A stretch of DNA of 64,000 nucleotides from Mesonia aquimarina (GTDB lineage: Bacteria; Bacteroidota; Bacteroidia; Flavobacteriales; Flavobacteriaceae), in assembly GCF_003667275.1 (NCBI RefSeq), contig NZ_RCNV01000001.1:434001-498000 (forward strand). Reading direction: 5' to 3'. A program made the position numbers and the translations under genes. The notes below the pieces were generated by a model. It saw only the letters and a program-made list of their open reading frames with translations, had not been told where the DNA came from and did not search any database. Positions 28,827 through 38,468 of this stretch are shown here, piece after piece; within the stretch, counting starts at the first letter, position 1; each line of letters starts with the position of its first letter.

Positions 28827-29225
28827 CTACATTCCTAAAGCTTCTAAAATATATTTAGGACATTTTGTTGGCTTTTTTGTTTTCATATCAGCAAACACCA
28901 AAACCGTAGATGCAGTCGTCAATAATTTTTGATGTTGATTGTAAATTTTATAGCTAAATTCAATTTTAACATTAGGTATATTTTTTAGGGTAGTTTCTAT
29001 GGTCAAAATATCATCAAAATGCGCTGGGCGCTTAAACTTGAAGGACATTTTATAAACCGGAAGCATCACGCCTTTTTCTTCCATTCCTTTATAAGAAACA
29101 CCAAACTGTTCCATCCACTCAATTCTTGCTAACTCCAAGTATTGTGCGTAATTGCCGTGGTGTACAACGCCCATTTGATCGGTTTCCGCATAACGGACGC
29201 GTAAAGTTGAAGAATAGCTTTTCAT
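28827..29225 (-). CDS. Acyl-CoA thioesterase, 4HBT hotdog fold (YbgC-like)
   Basis: 132 residues. The 4-hydroxybenzoyl-CoA thioesterase motif is RYAETDQMGVVHHGNYAQYLELARIEWM with the catalytic Asp in ETDQMG (about residue 16). It probably hydrolyses short-chain or aromatic acyl-CoA thioesters in the cytosol. Single gene, divergent from dnaA. Confidence 0.9.
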   Translation of the reverse strand: MKSYSSTLRVRYAETDQMGVVHHGNYAQYLELARIEWMEQFGVSYKGMEEKGVMLPVYKMSFKFKRPAHFDDILTIETTLKNIPNVKIEFSYKIYNQHQKLLTTASTVLVFADMKTKKPTKCPKYILEALGM

Positions 29226-29438
29226 GAGATTTTTAAAGTTTTTTTGAATTAGATTTTGTAAGTTTATTCAGATTTTAAGTATGAGAAAAAAAAAGGATAA
29301 ATTCAATACCTAATCTGTTTTTTTATTACCTTTTTTGTTCACATATTTGTTTCTCCAAAAATGAAAGTGGTTTAATTTTTTAAGCAGTTCATTTTCAATA
29401 TTTTTTTAATAATCAACAAAGTAAATTATCAATTCATT
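29226..29438. other. Intergenic region between thioesterase gene and dnaA
   Basis: 213 bp, very A/T-rich. It holds one sequence fitting the loose DnaA-box pattern TTnTnCACA (ttgttcaca, 29335-29343). I see no cluster of boxes, no clear DNA unwinding element and no exact TAnnTTTG promoter; tagattttg (29250-29258) has one extra T. It is not enough to call an origin. Confidence 0.4.
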
Positions 29439-30866
29439 ATGGGTAAAACTGCTGAATCAGTTTGGGTAAATTGTCTTTCTTTTATTGAAGACAACATCAC
29501 TCCACAAGCCTACAAAACATGGTTTGAACCTATTAAAGCAGTAAAACTCACCGATAGTGCATTGAGTATACAAGTGCCTTCTAAGTTTTTTTACGAATGG
29601 TTAGAAGAACACTATGTTAAATTACTAAAGGTTTCGCTTACGCGAGAATTAGGTGAAAAAGCTAAATTGGTTTATGTTATCAAAATGGAAAACACTTATG
29701 GTAACAAACAACCTTTCACTGAAAAAATACCAAGTGCTCAACGGAGCAATGTTTCTTCGCAAGAAGTAGATGTACCTTTAAAAAATAAAAGTCCTGAGCT
29801 TAAAAATCCATTTATAATTCCAGGAATTAGAAATGTAAAAATTGATTCACAACTTAATCCAAATTATAGTTTTGACAATTTCTTAGAAGGAGATTCTAAC
29901 CGTTTAGCGCGTTCTGCCGGACAAGCAGTTTCTAACAAACCGGGTGGAACTTCTTTTAATCCACTACTGATTTTTGGTGGTGTTGGTTTGGGAAAAACAC
30001 ATTTAGCCCATGCGATTGGAGTTGAAATAAAAGATAAATATCCAGAAAAAACAGTTCTTTACATTTCCGCTGAAAAATTTACGCAACAATATATTGAGTC
30101 GGTAAAAAAGAATAATAGAAATGATTTTATTCATTTTTACCAAATTATAGATGTTTTAATTGTAGATGATATTCAGTTACTTTCTGGTAAGGCGGGCACA
30201 CAAGATGTTTTTTTTCATATTTTTAATCACCTTCACCAAAACGGCAAGCAAGTTATTTTAACGAGTGACAAAGCGCCGGTAGATATGCAAGATATTGAAC
30301 AGCGCCTGTTATCTCGATTTAAATGGGGCCTTTCAGCGGAATTACAACAACCTGATTTTGAAACTCGCATTTCTATTATTAAAAATAAGCTTTATCGTGA
30401 TGGCGTAGAAATGCCTGAAGAAATCGTGGAATATTTGGCCAATAATATTAAAACAAACATCAGAGAATTAGAAGGTGCTATTATTTCTTTAATTGCTCAT
30501 TCTTCTTTCAACAAAAAAGATATTACACTAGAACTGGCTAAAAAAATTGTAGAGAACTACGTAAAAAATACTAAGAAAGAAGTTTCTATAGAATATATTC
30601 AAAAAGTAGTGAGTGATTACTTCCAGATGGATGTAGATACGCTTCAATCTAAAACCAGAAAACGTCATATTGTTCAAGCTAGACAATTAGCTATGTTTTT
30701 TGCAAAAAAATTAACTAAAGCTTCGTTAGCCAGTATTGGTACCCAAATAGGTAAACGTGATCACGCTACTGTTTTACACGCTTGCAAAACTGTAACTAAC
30801 TTATCTACAACAGATAAACAATTTAAAAAGTTTGTAGAAGATTTAAATAAAAAACTGACGCTTTAA
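29439..30866 (+). CDS. dnaA: Chromosomal replication initiator protein DnaA
   Basis: 475 residues, full length. Domain I (1-80) has the WVNCLSFIEDNITPQAYKTWF segment; a variable linker follows. The AAA+ domain has Walker A GGVGLGKT at 180-187, Walker B VLIVDDIQ near 245 and sensor II in IRELEGAI near 345. Domain IV ends with the DnaA-box-binding signature GKRDHATVLHACK near 440. It initiates replication at oriC. The phosphatase gene follows after 1 bp. Confidence 0.97.
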   Translation: MGKTAESVWVNCLSFIEDNITPQAYKTWFEPIKAVKLTDSALSIQVPSKFFYEWLEEHYVKLLKVSLTRELGEKAKLVYVIKMENTYGNKQPFTEKIPSAQRSNVSSQEVDVPLKNKSPELKNPFIIPGIRNVKIDSQLNPNYSFDNFLEGDSNRLARSAGQAVSNKPGGTSFNPLLIFGGVGLGKTHLAHAIGVEIKDKYPEKTVLYISAEKFTQQYIESVKKNNRNDFIHFYQIIDVLIVDDIQLLSGKAGTQDVFFHIFNHLHQNGKQVILTSDKAPVDMQDIEQRLLSRFKWGLSAELQQPDFETRISIIKNKLYRDGVEMPEEIVEYLANNIKTNIRELEGAIISLIAHSSFNKKDITLELAKKIVENYVKNTKKEVSIEYIQKVVSDYFQMDVDTLQSKTRKRHIVQARQLAMFFAKKLTKASLASIGTQIGKRDHATVLHACKTVTNLSTTDKQFKKFVEDLNKKLTL

Positions 30867-30867
30867 T

Positions 30868-31323
30868 ATGAAGACGAAAGTGCTAATGGTTTGCTTAGGA
30901 AATATTTGCAGATCTCCCCTAGCCGAAGGATTATTAAAATCTAAAGTTGATCCAGAAAAAGTAGAAGTAGATTCTGCCGGAACATCAAATTATCATATTG
31001 GAGATCTCCCAGATGAGCGTTCTATTGTTACTGCCAAGAAACATGGTTTAGATATAACTGACCAAAGAGGAAGACAATTTTCTGTAGAAGATTTTGACAG
31101 CTTTGACTATATTTTTGTAATGGATAAATCTAATCACGCTGATATTTTAAGCCTTGCACGTACAGAAGAAGAAGGTAAAAAAGTTGATTTAATTTTAAAT
31201 AAAATCTACCCGAACGAGCAAAAAGACGTACCCGACCCTTATTATGGTGGCGAGCATGGATTTGAAAATGTTTATCAAATGTTAGATCAAGCTACAGATA
31301 TTATAGCGCAGGAAATCAAATAG
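30868..31323 (+). CDS. Low-molecular-weight protein tyrosine phosphatase
   Basis: 151 residues. The N-terminal catalytic P-loop CLGNICRS (residues 9-16, C-x5-R) and the C-terminal general-acid motif DPYYGG near 122 are both present. It removes phosphate from tyrosine or related small substrates. It directly follows dnaA, an arrangement common in flavobacteria, and is probably co-transcribed. Confidence 0.93.
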   Translation: MKTKVLMVCLGNICRSPLAEGLLKSKVDPEKVEVDSAGTSNYHIGDLPDERSIVTAKKHGLDITDQRGRQFSVEDFDSFDYIFVMDKSNHADILSLARTEEEGKKVDLILNKIYPNEQKDVPDPYYGGEHGFENVYQMLDQATDIIAQEIK

Positions 31324-31340
31324 TTAGATTTATTTTTTTG

Positions 31341-31348
31341 TATCTTTA
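31341..31348 (+). promoter_or_regulatory. Probable -7 element of the secreted sugar dehydrogenase gene
   Basis: TATCTTTA differs from TAnnTTTG only at the last base and lies 24 nt before the ATG. No -33 TTTG at standard spacing. Confidence 0.3.
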
Positions 31349-31372
31349 AACAAACCTTAACCCTAAACAACC

Positions 31373-32743
31373 ATGAAAAGATTATTGCTTTGTTTATTTG
31401 TTTTTTGCATTGGTGTAAGCCAAGCGCAAGAAGATGTTGACATCAGCTTAGTTGCTTCCGGATTCACAAGTCCGTTAAACATTCAAAATGCTGGTGATTC
31501 TAGACTTTTTATTGTGGAACAAGGAGGAACTATTCAAATCCTTACTGCAAATGGCTCGGTTAACGCTACTCCTTTCTTAGACATCTCTTCACAAATTTCT
31601 ACCGGTGGAGAACGAGGTTTATTAGGTCTTGCTTTTCATCCAGATTACCAAACCAACGGTTTATTTTACGTGTATTATACAGATACTTCAGGCGATTCTG
31701 TGTTATCAGAATTTTCAGTTAATTTAGCAAATCAAGATCTCGCCGACGGTACATCAGAAAATATACTTTTAACCATTAGTCAACCTTTTGGCAACCATAA
31801 TGGAGGGTGTATTGCTTTTGGACCTGACAATATGCTTTATGTTGCTGTTGGAGATGGCGGAAGTGGTGGAGATCCAAATGATAATGCTCAAAATTTAAAT
31901 TCATTACTAGGTAAAATTTTACGTTTAGACGTAAACGCAGCAGCCCCTTATATACCGACAGACAATCCATTTGTAAATGACAATAATGCTTTAGATGAAA
32001 TCTACGCTTATGGCGTAAGAAATCCTTGGAAATTCTCTTTTGACTCCGAAAATGGCGATTTATGGATTGCCGATGTAGGGCAAAATCAATTTGAAGAAAT
32101 CAATAAAGTTAGTAATGCTGCTGGTGCAAATTTTGGTTGGCGTTGCTATGAAGCTTCAACGGTTTTTGACACTTCAGGAAATTGCCCACAGCAAAGTAGC
32201 CTTACGTTTCCGTTTGCAGAATATTCACATACAGCAACCGGAGTTAGTAGATGTTCGATTACTGGAGGTTATGTTTACAGAGGAACAGAGTTTACTAATT
32301 TGATTGGGAAGTATTTATTTGCTGATTTTTGCACGAATGAAATAGGAACAGTAGACAGCAATGGAAATATAACCTATTTTGGTCCATTTTCTAGCAATGG
32401 TTTTTCTTCTTTTGGAGAAGATATTAATGGAAATATATATGTGGCCGGCCTTGGAAGTGGAGATATTTATAAAATAATTGATAATAATTTGTCTATAAGT
32501 AATTCAGCTAGAATTAACTTGAAAATTTATCCAAACCCTGCGCAAAATCAATTAAATTTAAGCAGTAAATCAACGATAAGTAAAGTAGAGATCTTCTCGA
32601 TTACGGGTAAAAAAATCGAAGAATTATCTCCCATAAAAAAAGAGATCCAAATTTCTTTACAAAACTTAGCTAACGGAAATTATTTTATTAAAATAACTGG
32701 AGAAAACAAACAACAATTCACCAAGCAATTTATAATCAATTAA
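31373..32743 (+). CDS. Secreted PQQ-dependent sugar dehydrogenase-like protein with T9SS tag
   Basis: 456 residues. A signal peptide (MKRLLLCLFVFCIGVSQAQ) is followed by a six-bladed beta-propeller of the soluble glucose/sorbosone dehydrogenase type (about 25-365). Visible motifs are GGERGLLGLAFHPDY, PFGNHNGGCIAFGPDNMLYVAVGDGG and YGVRNPWKFSFD. The last 75 residues (LKIYPNPAQNQLNL to FTKQFIIN) are a T9SS type A sorting domain. It likely oxidises sugars outside the cell using PQQ and Ca2+. No PQQ synthesis genes are in the window, so cofactor supply or real activity is open. Confidence 0.88.
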   Translation: MKRLLLCLFVFCIGVSQAQEDVDISLVASGFTSPLNIQNAGDSRLFIVEQGGTIQILTANGSVNATPFLDISSQISTGGERGLLGLAFHPDYQTNGLFYVYYTDTSGDSVLSEFSVNLANQDLADGTSENILLTISQPFGNHNGGCIAFGPDNMLYVAVGDGGSGGDPNDNAQNLNSLLGKILRLDVNAAAPYIPTDNPFVNDNNALDEIYAYGVRNPWKFSFDSENGDLWIADVGQNQFEEINKVSNAAGANFGWRCYEASTVFDTSGNCPQQSSLTFPFAEYSHTATGVSRCSITGGYVYRGTEFTNLIGKYLFADFCTNEIGTVDSNGNITYFGPFSSNGFSSFGEDINGNIYVAGLGSGDIYKIIDNNLSISNSARINLKIYPNPAQNQLNLSSKSTISKVEIFSITGKKIEELSPIKKEIQISLQNLANGNYFIKITGENKQQFTKQFIIN

Positions 32744-32749
32744 AAACTT

Positions 32750-33487
32750 ATGGCAGAAAATCTTCAACAGAAATTTCAACCCGGAAAATTATATTTAATA
32801 CCAACAACTTTAGGAGAACAACCTCCCTTAGAAACCTTACCGCTTTCGGTTAGAAAAAAAATTGAAGAGATAGATTATTATATCGCTGAAAATGAAAAGA
32901 CTGCCCGCAGGTTTATTAAAAAAATCGTGCCAAATAAATCGCAACCATCGCTTCATTTTCAGCTTTTAAATAAATTCACTGATGAAATTGATTTGCCAAG
33001 CTTCTTGAACCCTTGTCTAGAAGGGAAAAACGTTGGTGTACTCAGTGAAGCCGGTTGTCCAGGAATTGCAGATCCTGGTGCTGCTGTTGTAAAGTTAGCT
33101 CACGAAAAAAACATTAAAGTGGTGCCATTAGTAGGGCCTTCTTCTATTTTATTAACGATGATGAGCAGCGGTTTTAATGGCCAGAACTTTGCTTTTCACG
33201 GTTATTTACCCATTGATAAATCTGAAAAGAAACAACATATCAAAAAGTTAGAACGACTCTCGTTAGAATTGAATCAAGCACAAATTTTTATTGAAACGCC
33301 TTATCGTAACGAAAAATTTCTTCAAGATTTATTACAACATTTACACCCAACCACAAAAATTTGTATCGGTTGTGAAGTAACACTTGCCACAGAATATATT
33401 AAAACCAAAACGGTAAGCGAGTGGAAAAAAACAAAATTAGACCTTCATAAAAGACCCGCAATTTTTATAATTCAAAAAGAGGCATAA
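32750..33487 (+). CDS. RsmI-like SAM-dependent methyltransferase (tetrapyrrole methylase fold)
   Basis: 245 residues. It has the fold's SEAGCPGIADPGAAVVKLAH segment near residue 100, then VGPSSILLTMMSSGFNGQNFAFHGYLP and IFIETPYRN, as in RsmI. RsmI methylates the 2'-O of C1402 in 16S rRNA. The protein is a shorter, divergent member of the Bacteroidota type, so rRNA as substrate is likely but not certain. It starts 6 bp after the sugar dehydrogenase gene and converges on the next gene with a 4-bp gap. Confidence 0.83.
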   Translation: MAENLQQKFQPGKLYLIPTTLGEQPPLETLPLSVRKKIEEIDYYIAENEKTARRFIKKIVPNKSQPSLHFQLLNKFTDEIDLPSFLNPCLEGKNVGVLSEAGCPGIADPGAAVVKLAHEKNIKVVPLVGPSSILLTMMSSGFNGQNFAFHGYLPIDKSEKKQHIKKLERLSLELNQAQIFIETPYRNEKFLQDLLQHLHPTTKICIGCEVTLATEYIKTKTVSEWKKTKLDLHKRPAIFIIQKEA

Positions 33488-33491
33488 ATAA

Positions 33492-34172
33492 TTAAGCCTT
33501 TCCTAAAGCTAACAAATCATCAAAATTATTAGCAGTTTTCGCTTTTGCCTTTCTGTTTGGTGATACAAAAGAAGTATCGTATCCCTTAAATTTATTCAAG
33601 TAATATTTTATACTGGTTCCAAAAGCATCAGAAAAACCTTGCACTCCACCACTACGCAAGTATTTCTTAACACTTCCTGGTCCTGCTAAATGCGCTGCGG
33701 CAAGAATTCCAGATTCAGTAATAAGAATATCATTTAATTTTTTTCCGGAGTACTTTTTTATCTCTCTTCGTAAAATCCACTTATTTCGAGAAGCATTAGC
33801 GTAAAAAGCCGCCTCTTGTAACTCAGGATTATTCAAGAATTCTTGAGAATCATAAATACCGATTAATGCCAAAGTTCCTTTCCCAAACTGATATTTACCT
33901 AAATACCCAAATTGATTAATAACTTTATAATCGCCACGAGATTCTTTGAATCCGACTGCCTCTTTAAAGCCTAAATAACTTTTTTTAAGAACTGGGTAAA
34001 CAACATTAAGATCGCCCTCCTCATCTAAAGCTACAGTGATAAGACTAGCCTTATTTTCTGAAGAGACGCTAGCTTCTATTGCCTCTTTTTTGCTAGAAAA
34101 ACTTAAAAAAATTAATGCACCAATAGCAGGTAACATTGAAATCTTTGCAATTTTTTTCTTCAAATCTGTCAA
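33492..34172 (-). CDS. Putative lytic transglycosylase/lysozyme-like secreted protein
   Basis: 226 residues. The frame begins at TTG 34172, giving a basic start (TDLKKKIAKIS) and one hydrophobic segment (MLPAIGALIFLSF), a signal peptide or anchor; an ATG at 34136 would lose the basic part. The core (about 70-200) carries FKESRGDYKVINQFGYLGKYQFGKGTL, matching the catalytic Glu and the YQF/W motif of SLT-type muramidases, then ILAAAHLAGPGSVKKYL. It probably cleaves peptidoglycan. A strong promoter lies about 60 bp upstream. Confidence 0.75.
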   Translation of the reverse strand: MTDLKKKIAKISMLPAIGALIFLSFSSKKEAIEASVSSENKASLITVALDEEGDLNVVYPVLKKSYLGFKEAVGFKESRGDYKVINQFGYLGKYQFGKGTLALIGIYDSQEFLNNPELQEAAFYANASRNKWILRREIKKYSGKKLNDILITESGILAAAHLAGPGSVKKYLRSGGVQGFSDAFGTSIKYYLNKFKGYDTSFVSPNRKAKAKTANNFDDLLALGKA

Positions 34173-34229
34173 TTTCTAAAGGACTTCTATACGCTATTTA
34201 ATACGATAACAGCCTTTAATTTTGCGGCG

Positions 34230-34260
34230 CAAATATACGCACTTATTTTTAACAACACAA
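34230..34260 (-). promoter_or_regulatory. Promoter of the lysozyme-like gene
   Basis: Minus-strand TTG (34258-34260), 20 bp, TATATTTG (34230-34237): a full match to the Bacteroidota promoter in the 272-bp divergent gap. The rest of that gap is A/T-rich without further structure, apart from the plus-strand promoter at 34407-34435. Confidence 0.6.
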
Positions 34261-34406
34261 CAATAAGTTAAAATTATTAAAACACTATTATTCAGGTAAA
34301 TACAAGCTAAAATAGCTGCAAAAGCTGTCTTTATTAGTAACATTAAGTATAAATAACAGAAAAAGTAATTAAAAAATTATAAAAATTTTATGATAGCAAC
34401 CAGGTT

Positions 34407-34435
34407 TTTGGTTACACATTAAAAAGGTATCTTTA
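34407..34435 (+). promoter_or_regulatory. Promoter of the TonB receptor operon
   Basis: TTTG (34407-34410), 17 bp, TATCTTTA (34428-34435, one mismatch to TAnnTTTG). The ATG follows after 9 nt, so the leader is very short. Confidence 0.45.
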
Positions 34436-34444
34436 TCTCAAAAA

Positions 34445-36823
34445 ATGCAAAAGCTAAAAGCTATTTCATTTTGGAGTTTTTTTCTTTTATCGATAATACC
34501 TTGTTTTTCACAAAACACGCTAAGCTTAAGCGGAACCATTTTAGATAAAGAAACTAACGAACCCATATTTGGTGCCAATATTTTACTCCTAAATACCAAT
34601 AAAGGAACTTTTACCAACGATAAAGGTTTTTTTGAAATTAAACTTCCACCCGACACGTACACAATTTCTATTTCACTTCTAGGCTATCAAAGTTATCAAG
34701 AAGAAATTATATTAACTACCGATAAAAATATTCAGATTGTTTTAGAACAATCTTCAGAAAGTTTAGATCAAGTGGTCATTACTCAGTCTAAAAATACTAT
34801 TGATCTAAAAACGCCTCAAATGAGTGTAAATAGTTTAACAAGTGCTGATATAAAGAGAATACCTACGGTCTTAGGTGAAAGTGATGTTATTAAGTCAATT
34901 TTGCTTCTGCCCGGAGTCAGCAATAGTGGTGAAGGCGCTTCCGGTTTTAATGTTAGAGGTGGCGCAGGAGATCAAAATTTGGTTTTATTAGATGAAGCTA
35001 CTCTTTTTAACGATTCTCATTTATTTGGTTTTTTCTCTGTATTTAATCCAGATGCTGTTCGCTCGTTAGATCTCTATAAAGGTGGAATTCCTTCAAAATA
35101 TGGTGGTCGTGCTTCCTCTGTTTTAACTATTCAACAAAAAACTGGAGACTTAAATAAATTTCATGCAAATGGAGGCATTGGTGTAGTGAGCAGTCGGCTT
35201 TTATTAGAAGGACCAATTCAAAAAAATAAAAGCTCTTTTTTAGTTGCCGGAAGAACTTCTTATGCTCATTTATTTTTAAAATTAACTGATAACCCTAACT
35301 CAGCTTATTTTTATGATTTAAATACTAAATTCAATTTTATTCTGAATGAAAATAACACACTTTCTTTTTCAGGATATTTTGGACGTGATATTTTTAACAT
35401 CAATGAAAGCTTTAAAAATAATTACGGAAATGGGATGGCGAGTATAAATTGGAATCATCAATTTTCTCAAGATATTAATGCTGATTTATATGCTTCATTT
35501 TCTGATTATTATTTTGGCTTAACAATTGATTTTATTGGTTTTAATTGGAATAGCGGACTCAGAGATTATTCTTTACGATATGATTTTGATCATTATTTAA
35601 ACGAAGACATTAAACTTAATTATGGGTTAGATGCTGCTTATTACACCTTTAATCCCGGCGAAATAAGTCCATCGAGGGAAAATTCTGGAATTGTCTCTAA
35701 ACAACTCATTAAAAAATATGCTTGGGAAAATTCTTTTTACCTCAGCGCAGAACAGAGCTTAACAGATCAGTTTAGCGTTTCTTATGGTTTACGCTTAAAT
35801 AGTTTTTACAGATTAGGACAAGAAGAACAAAACATTTACGAAGATGATAATCCGCTTTTATTTAACGAAGAGCTTCAGATCTATGAAAAAGCACCAGTAA
35901 TAGGAACCGAAAAAAATTCACATTCAAAAATTACTGAATCATTCGTTAACCTCGAGCCACGTTTATCCGCCTCATATCAATTATCAGAAAACACAGCCAT
36001 AAAAGCAAGTTATCAACGCATTAACCAATATTTACATTTAATTTCAAACACAGACGCCCCTACTCCACTTGATGTTTGGGCGCCAAGCGGAAAATATATA
36101 GATCCGCAAAAAGCCGATCAATTTGCCTTAGGATATTTCAAAAAGTTCAAAAAAAATGCTTTTAATCTAGAAACAGAGGTATTTTATAAAACCATTCAAA
36201 ATAGATTAGATTACGTAAATGGAGCCGATTTAATTGCCAACGATGCAATTGAGCAGGTCATACTTGCTGGTGAATCACGCGCATACGGATTAGAAATTTT
36301 ATTCCGTAAAAATTTAGGAAAATTTACCGGATGGATTGCTTATACCTTATCGAAAAGTGAACAAAAAACACCGGGAAGAACACCTGTTGAAACCGGTATA
36401 AATAACGGAAATTGGTACAATACCGGCTGGGATAAACGTCATGATATTTCAATAACCGCTAATTACGAGTTTTCTGATAAATGGCGCTTTAGTGGTAATT
36501 TTGTTTACCAAACCGGGAGACCTTCTACTTTCCCTAATAGTCAATATATTTACAACGCTATTTCTGTTCCCAATTACGGAGCTCGAAACAGCAATCGCTT
36601 ACCAAGTTTTCATCACTTAGATCTCTCGGCAACTTTAACTCCTAAGAAAAATAAAAACCGATCTTGGAAAGGTGAATGGATTTTTAGTATTTATAATGTT
36701 TATAATCGTAAAAATGCTGCTTCAATTAATTTTGCAGCAAATGATGATACTGGAATAAATGAAGCGACTAGATTATCTATTTTCGGGATAATTCCAGCAA
36801 TAACGTATAACTTTAAGTTTTAA
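34445..36823 (+). CDS. TonB-dependent receptor with carboxypeptidase-like N-terminal domain
   Basis: 792 residues. Signal peptide (about 1-23, ending CFSQ), then a CarboxypepD_reg-like domain (25-110), a plug domain (about 115-225; SNSGEGASGFNVRGGAGDQNLVLLDEA) and a 22-strand outer-membrane barrel ending ITYNFKF. It imports a ligand driven by TonB/ExbBD. The DUF4249 lipoprotein gene starts 3 bp later, a known receptor-lipoprotein pairing that parallels SusC/SusD. The ligand is unknown. Confidence 0.92.
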   Translation: MQKLKAISFWSFFLLSIIPCFSQNTLSLSGTILDKETNEPIFGANILLLNTNKGTFTNDKGFFEIKLPPDTYTISISLLGYQSYQEEIILTTDKNIQIVLEQSSESLDQVVITQSKNTIDLKTPQMSVNSLTSADIKRIPTVLGESDVIKSILLLPGVSNSGEGASGFNVRGGAGDQNLVLLDEATLFNDSHLFGFFSVFNPDAVRSLDLYKGGIPSKYGGRASSVLTIQQKTGDLNKFHANGGIGVVSSRLLLEGPIQKNKSSFLVAGRTSYAHLFLKLTDNPNSAYFYDLNTKFNFILNENNTLSFSGYFGRDIFNINESFKNNYGNGMASINWNHQFSQDINADLYASFSDYYFGLTIDFIGFNWNSGLRDYSLRYDFDHYLNEDIKLNYGLDAAYYTFNPGEISPSRENSGIVSKQLIKKYAWENSFYLSAEQSLTDQFSVSYGLRLNSFYRLGQEEQNIYEDDNPLLFNEELQIYEKAPVIGTEKNSHSKITESFVNLEPRLSASYQLSENTAIKASYQRINQYLHLISNTDAPTPLDVWAPSGKYIDPQKADQFALGYFKKFKKNAFNLETEVFYKTIQNRLDYVNGADLIANDAIEQVILAGESRAYGLEILFRKNLGKFTGWIAYTLSKSEQKTPGRTPVETGINNGNWYNTGWDKRHDISITANYEFSDKWRFSGNFVYQTGRPSTFPNSQYIYNAISVPNYGARNSNRLPSFHHLDLSATLTPKKNKNRSWKGEWIFSIYNVYNRKNAASINFAANDDTGINEATRLSIFGIIPAITYNFKF

Positions 36824-36826
36824 AAC

Positions 36827-37639
36827 ATGAAAAAAATAGTTATTCTTTTATTTAGTCTATGTGCTCTCTGGTCTTGTGAAGATGTTATTTCTATTGACTT
36901 AGAAGAAGGTGAACCAAAACTAGTTATAGAAGCAACAGCTATACAATTAGAGGATCAAGAAGAAGCTTTTATAGAAGTAAAGTTGACCAAAACTTTTCCT
37001 TATTTCAATAATGAGTTACCTCCAAACGTTAGCGGAGCCGAAATAACGGTAGAGGTAAACGATCAAACTTTTCTTTTAGAAGAAATTGATGACAATTCAG
37101 GATATTACTCGACTTCTTTACCCATGATTTATAATCAAGATTATATCCTTTTCATTGAAGTTGAAGGAGAACAATACGAAGCAACAACGCAATTAGAACC
37201 TACCGTTCCTTTTGATTATGTAGAGCAAGCAACTGGAGAAAGCTTTGATCCGGATTTAACAAGCATAAAAGCCTATTTTACAGATCCTGAAGATGAAGAA
37301 AATTTCTATTATTTTGAATTTAATTCAGAAAGAAACGGACGTGTGTTAGATAATTCTGATGATGAATTAATCAACGGAAATCAAGTTTCTACATTTTACG
37401 CCGATGAATTTGAAGTTGGCGATCAAGTCACTATAAGCATTCAAGGAATTAGTGAACGATTCAATAATTATATTTCTATTTTGTTAGATCAAACAGATGG
37501 TGGCGGAAATCCATTTGGAACTCCACCTGCAACAATTCGTGGAAATATAAAAAATGTAAGTAATCCAGATAATTTTCCTTTAGGTTATTTTAGAATTTCA
37601 CAAGAATACACAACTACATATACGATTCAACCAGAATAA
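36827..37639 (+). CDS. DUF4249 outer-membrane lipoprotein
   Basis: 270 residues. Lipobox ALWSC at about 13-17, then beta-rich sequence opening with the family motif EDVISIDLEEGEPKLVIEA. DUF4249 proteins are encoded beside TonB receptors and probably act as their surface-exposed lids or ligand-binding partners. The C-terminal part includes the GGNPFGTPPATIRGNIKN turn near residue 220. murQ follows after 1 bp. Confidence 0.85.
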   Translation: MKKIVILLFSLCALWSCEDVISIDLEEGEPKLVIEATAIQLEDQEEAFIEVKLTKTFPYFNNELPPNVSGAEITVEVNDQTFLLEEIDDNSGYYSTSLPMIYNQDYILFIEVEGEQYEATTQLEPTVPFDYVEQATGESFDPDLTSIKAYFTDPEDEENFYYFEFNSERNGRVLDNSDDELINGNQVSTFYADEFEVGDQVTISIQGISERFNNYISILLDQTDGGGNPFGTPPATIRGNIKNVSNPDNFPLGYFRISQEYTTTYTIQPE

Positions 37640-37640
37640 T

Positions 37641-38468
37641 ATGAAAAAAGATTTCATTAAAGTAACAGAAAAAGAATCTAATTACGATGAATTGGATAAA
37701 ATGTCTATCCATACCATTTTAAAATCAATAAATAAAGAAGACCAAACAGTACCTAAAGCAGTAGAAAAAAGTATTCCCCAAATAAAAAATCTCACCGAAA
37801 AAGTATCAGAAAAATTAAAAAACGGCGGAAGATTATTTTATATCGGTGCAGGAACCAGCGGACGCTTAGGTATTTTAGACGCCAGTGAATGCCCGCCCAC
37901 TTTTGGTGTTTCTAAAGATTTAGTTATTGGTATTATTGCAGGAGGAGATAAAGCTATCCGTGATGCCGTCGAATTTGCAGAAGATAGTAAAACCCAAGCT
38001 TGGGAAGATTTATCAACTCATCAAATTAATAAAGAAGATATCGTGGTAGGTATTGCTGCTTCAGGTACAACTCCTTATGTTATCGGTGGCTTAGAAGCTT
38101 GTAAACAACATGATATTTTAACCGGCTGTATAACCTGCAATCCCAACAGCCCCTTAGCAATAACAGCGGATTTCCCTATTGAAGTTAAGGTAGGACCAGA
38201 ATTTGTTACCGGGAGTTCTAGAATGAAAGCCGGAACAGCTCAAAAGATGGTATTAAATATGCTCACTACTACCGCTATGATACAATTAGGAAGAGTGCAA
38301 GGAAACCGAATGGTAGATATGCAACTTAGTAATAAAAAATTGGTTGAACGCGGTATTAATATGATCTGCCAAGCTACCTTTGTAAGTAAAAATGAAGCGC
38401 AAGAAAATTTAGAAAAACACAAAAGTGTTCGTGCTGCCATAAAAGCAATTCAGAATGAAAAGAACTAA
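37641..38468 (+). CDS. murQ: N-acetylmuramic acid 6-phosphate etherase
   Basis: MurQ cleaves the lactyl ether of MurNAc-6-P, giving GlcNAc-6-P and D-lactate in cell-wall recycling. The 275-residue SIS-fold protein has the signature GAGTSGRLGILDASECPPTF (about 68-87) with catalytic Glu in SECPP, and the GSSRMKAGTAQKMVLNML motif near 195. No MurNAc kinase (amgK/anmK) is adjacent. It is tightly linked to the TonB-DUF4249 pair upstream (1-bp gap) and overlaps the DUF6095 gene by 14 bp. Confidence 0.94.
   Translation: MKKDFIKVTEKESNYDELDKMSIHTILKSINKEDQTVPKAVEKSIPQIKNLTEKVSEKLKNGGRLFYIGAGTSGRLGILDASECPPTFGVSKDLVIGIIAGGDKAIRDAVEFAEDSKTQAWEDLSTHQINKEDIVVGIAASGTTPYVIGGLEACKQHDILTGCITCNPNSPLAITADFPIEVKVGPEFVTGSSRMKAGTAQKMVLNMLTTTAMIQLGRVQGNRMVDMQLSNKKLVERGINMICQATFVSKNEAQENLEKHKSVRAAIKAIQNEKN

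Noticed and set aside
29226-29438. Replication origin next to dnaA
   Set aside because: Only one loose DnaA-box match (29335-29343) and no box cluster or unwinding element. In this phylum dnaA is not always beside oriC.
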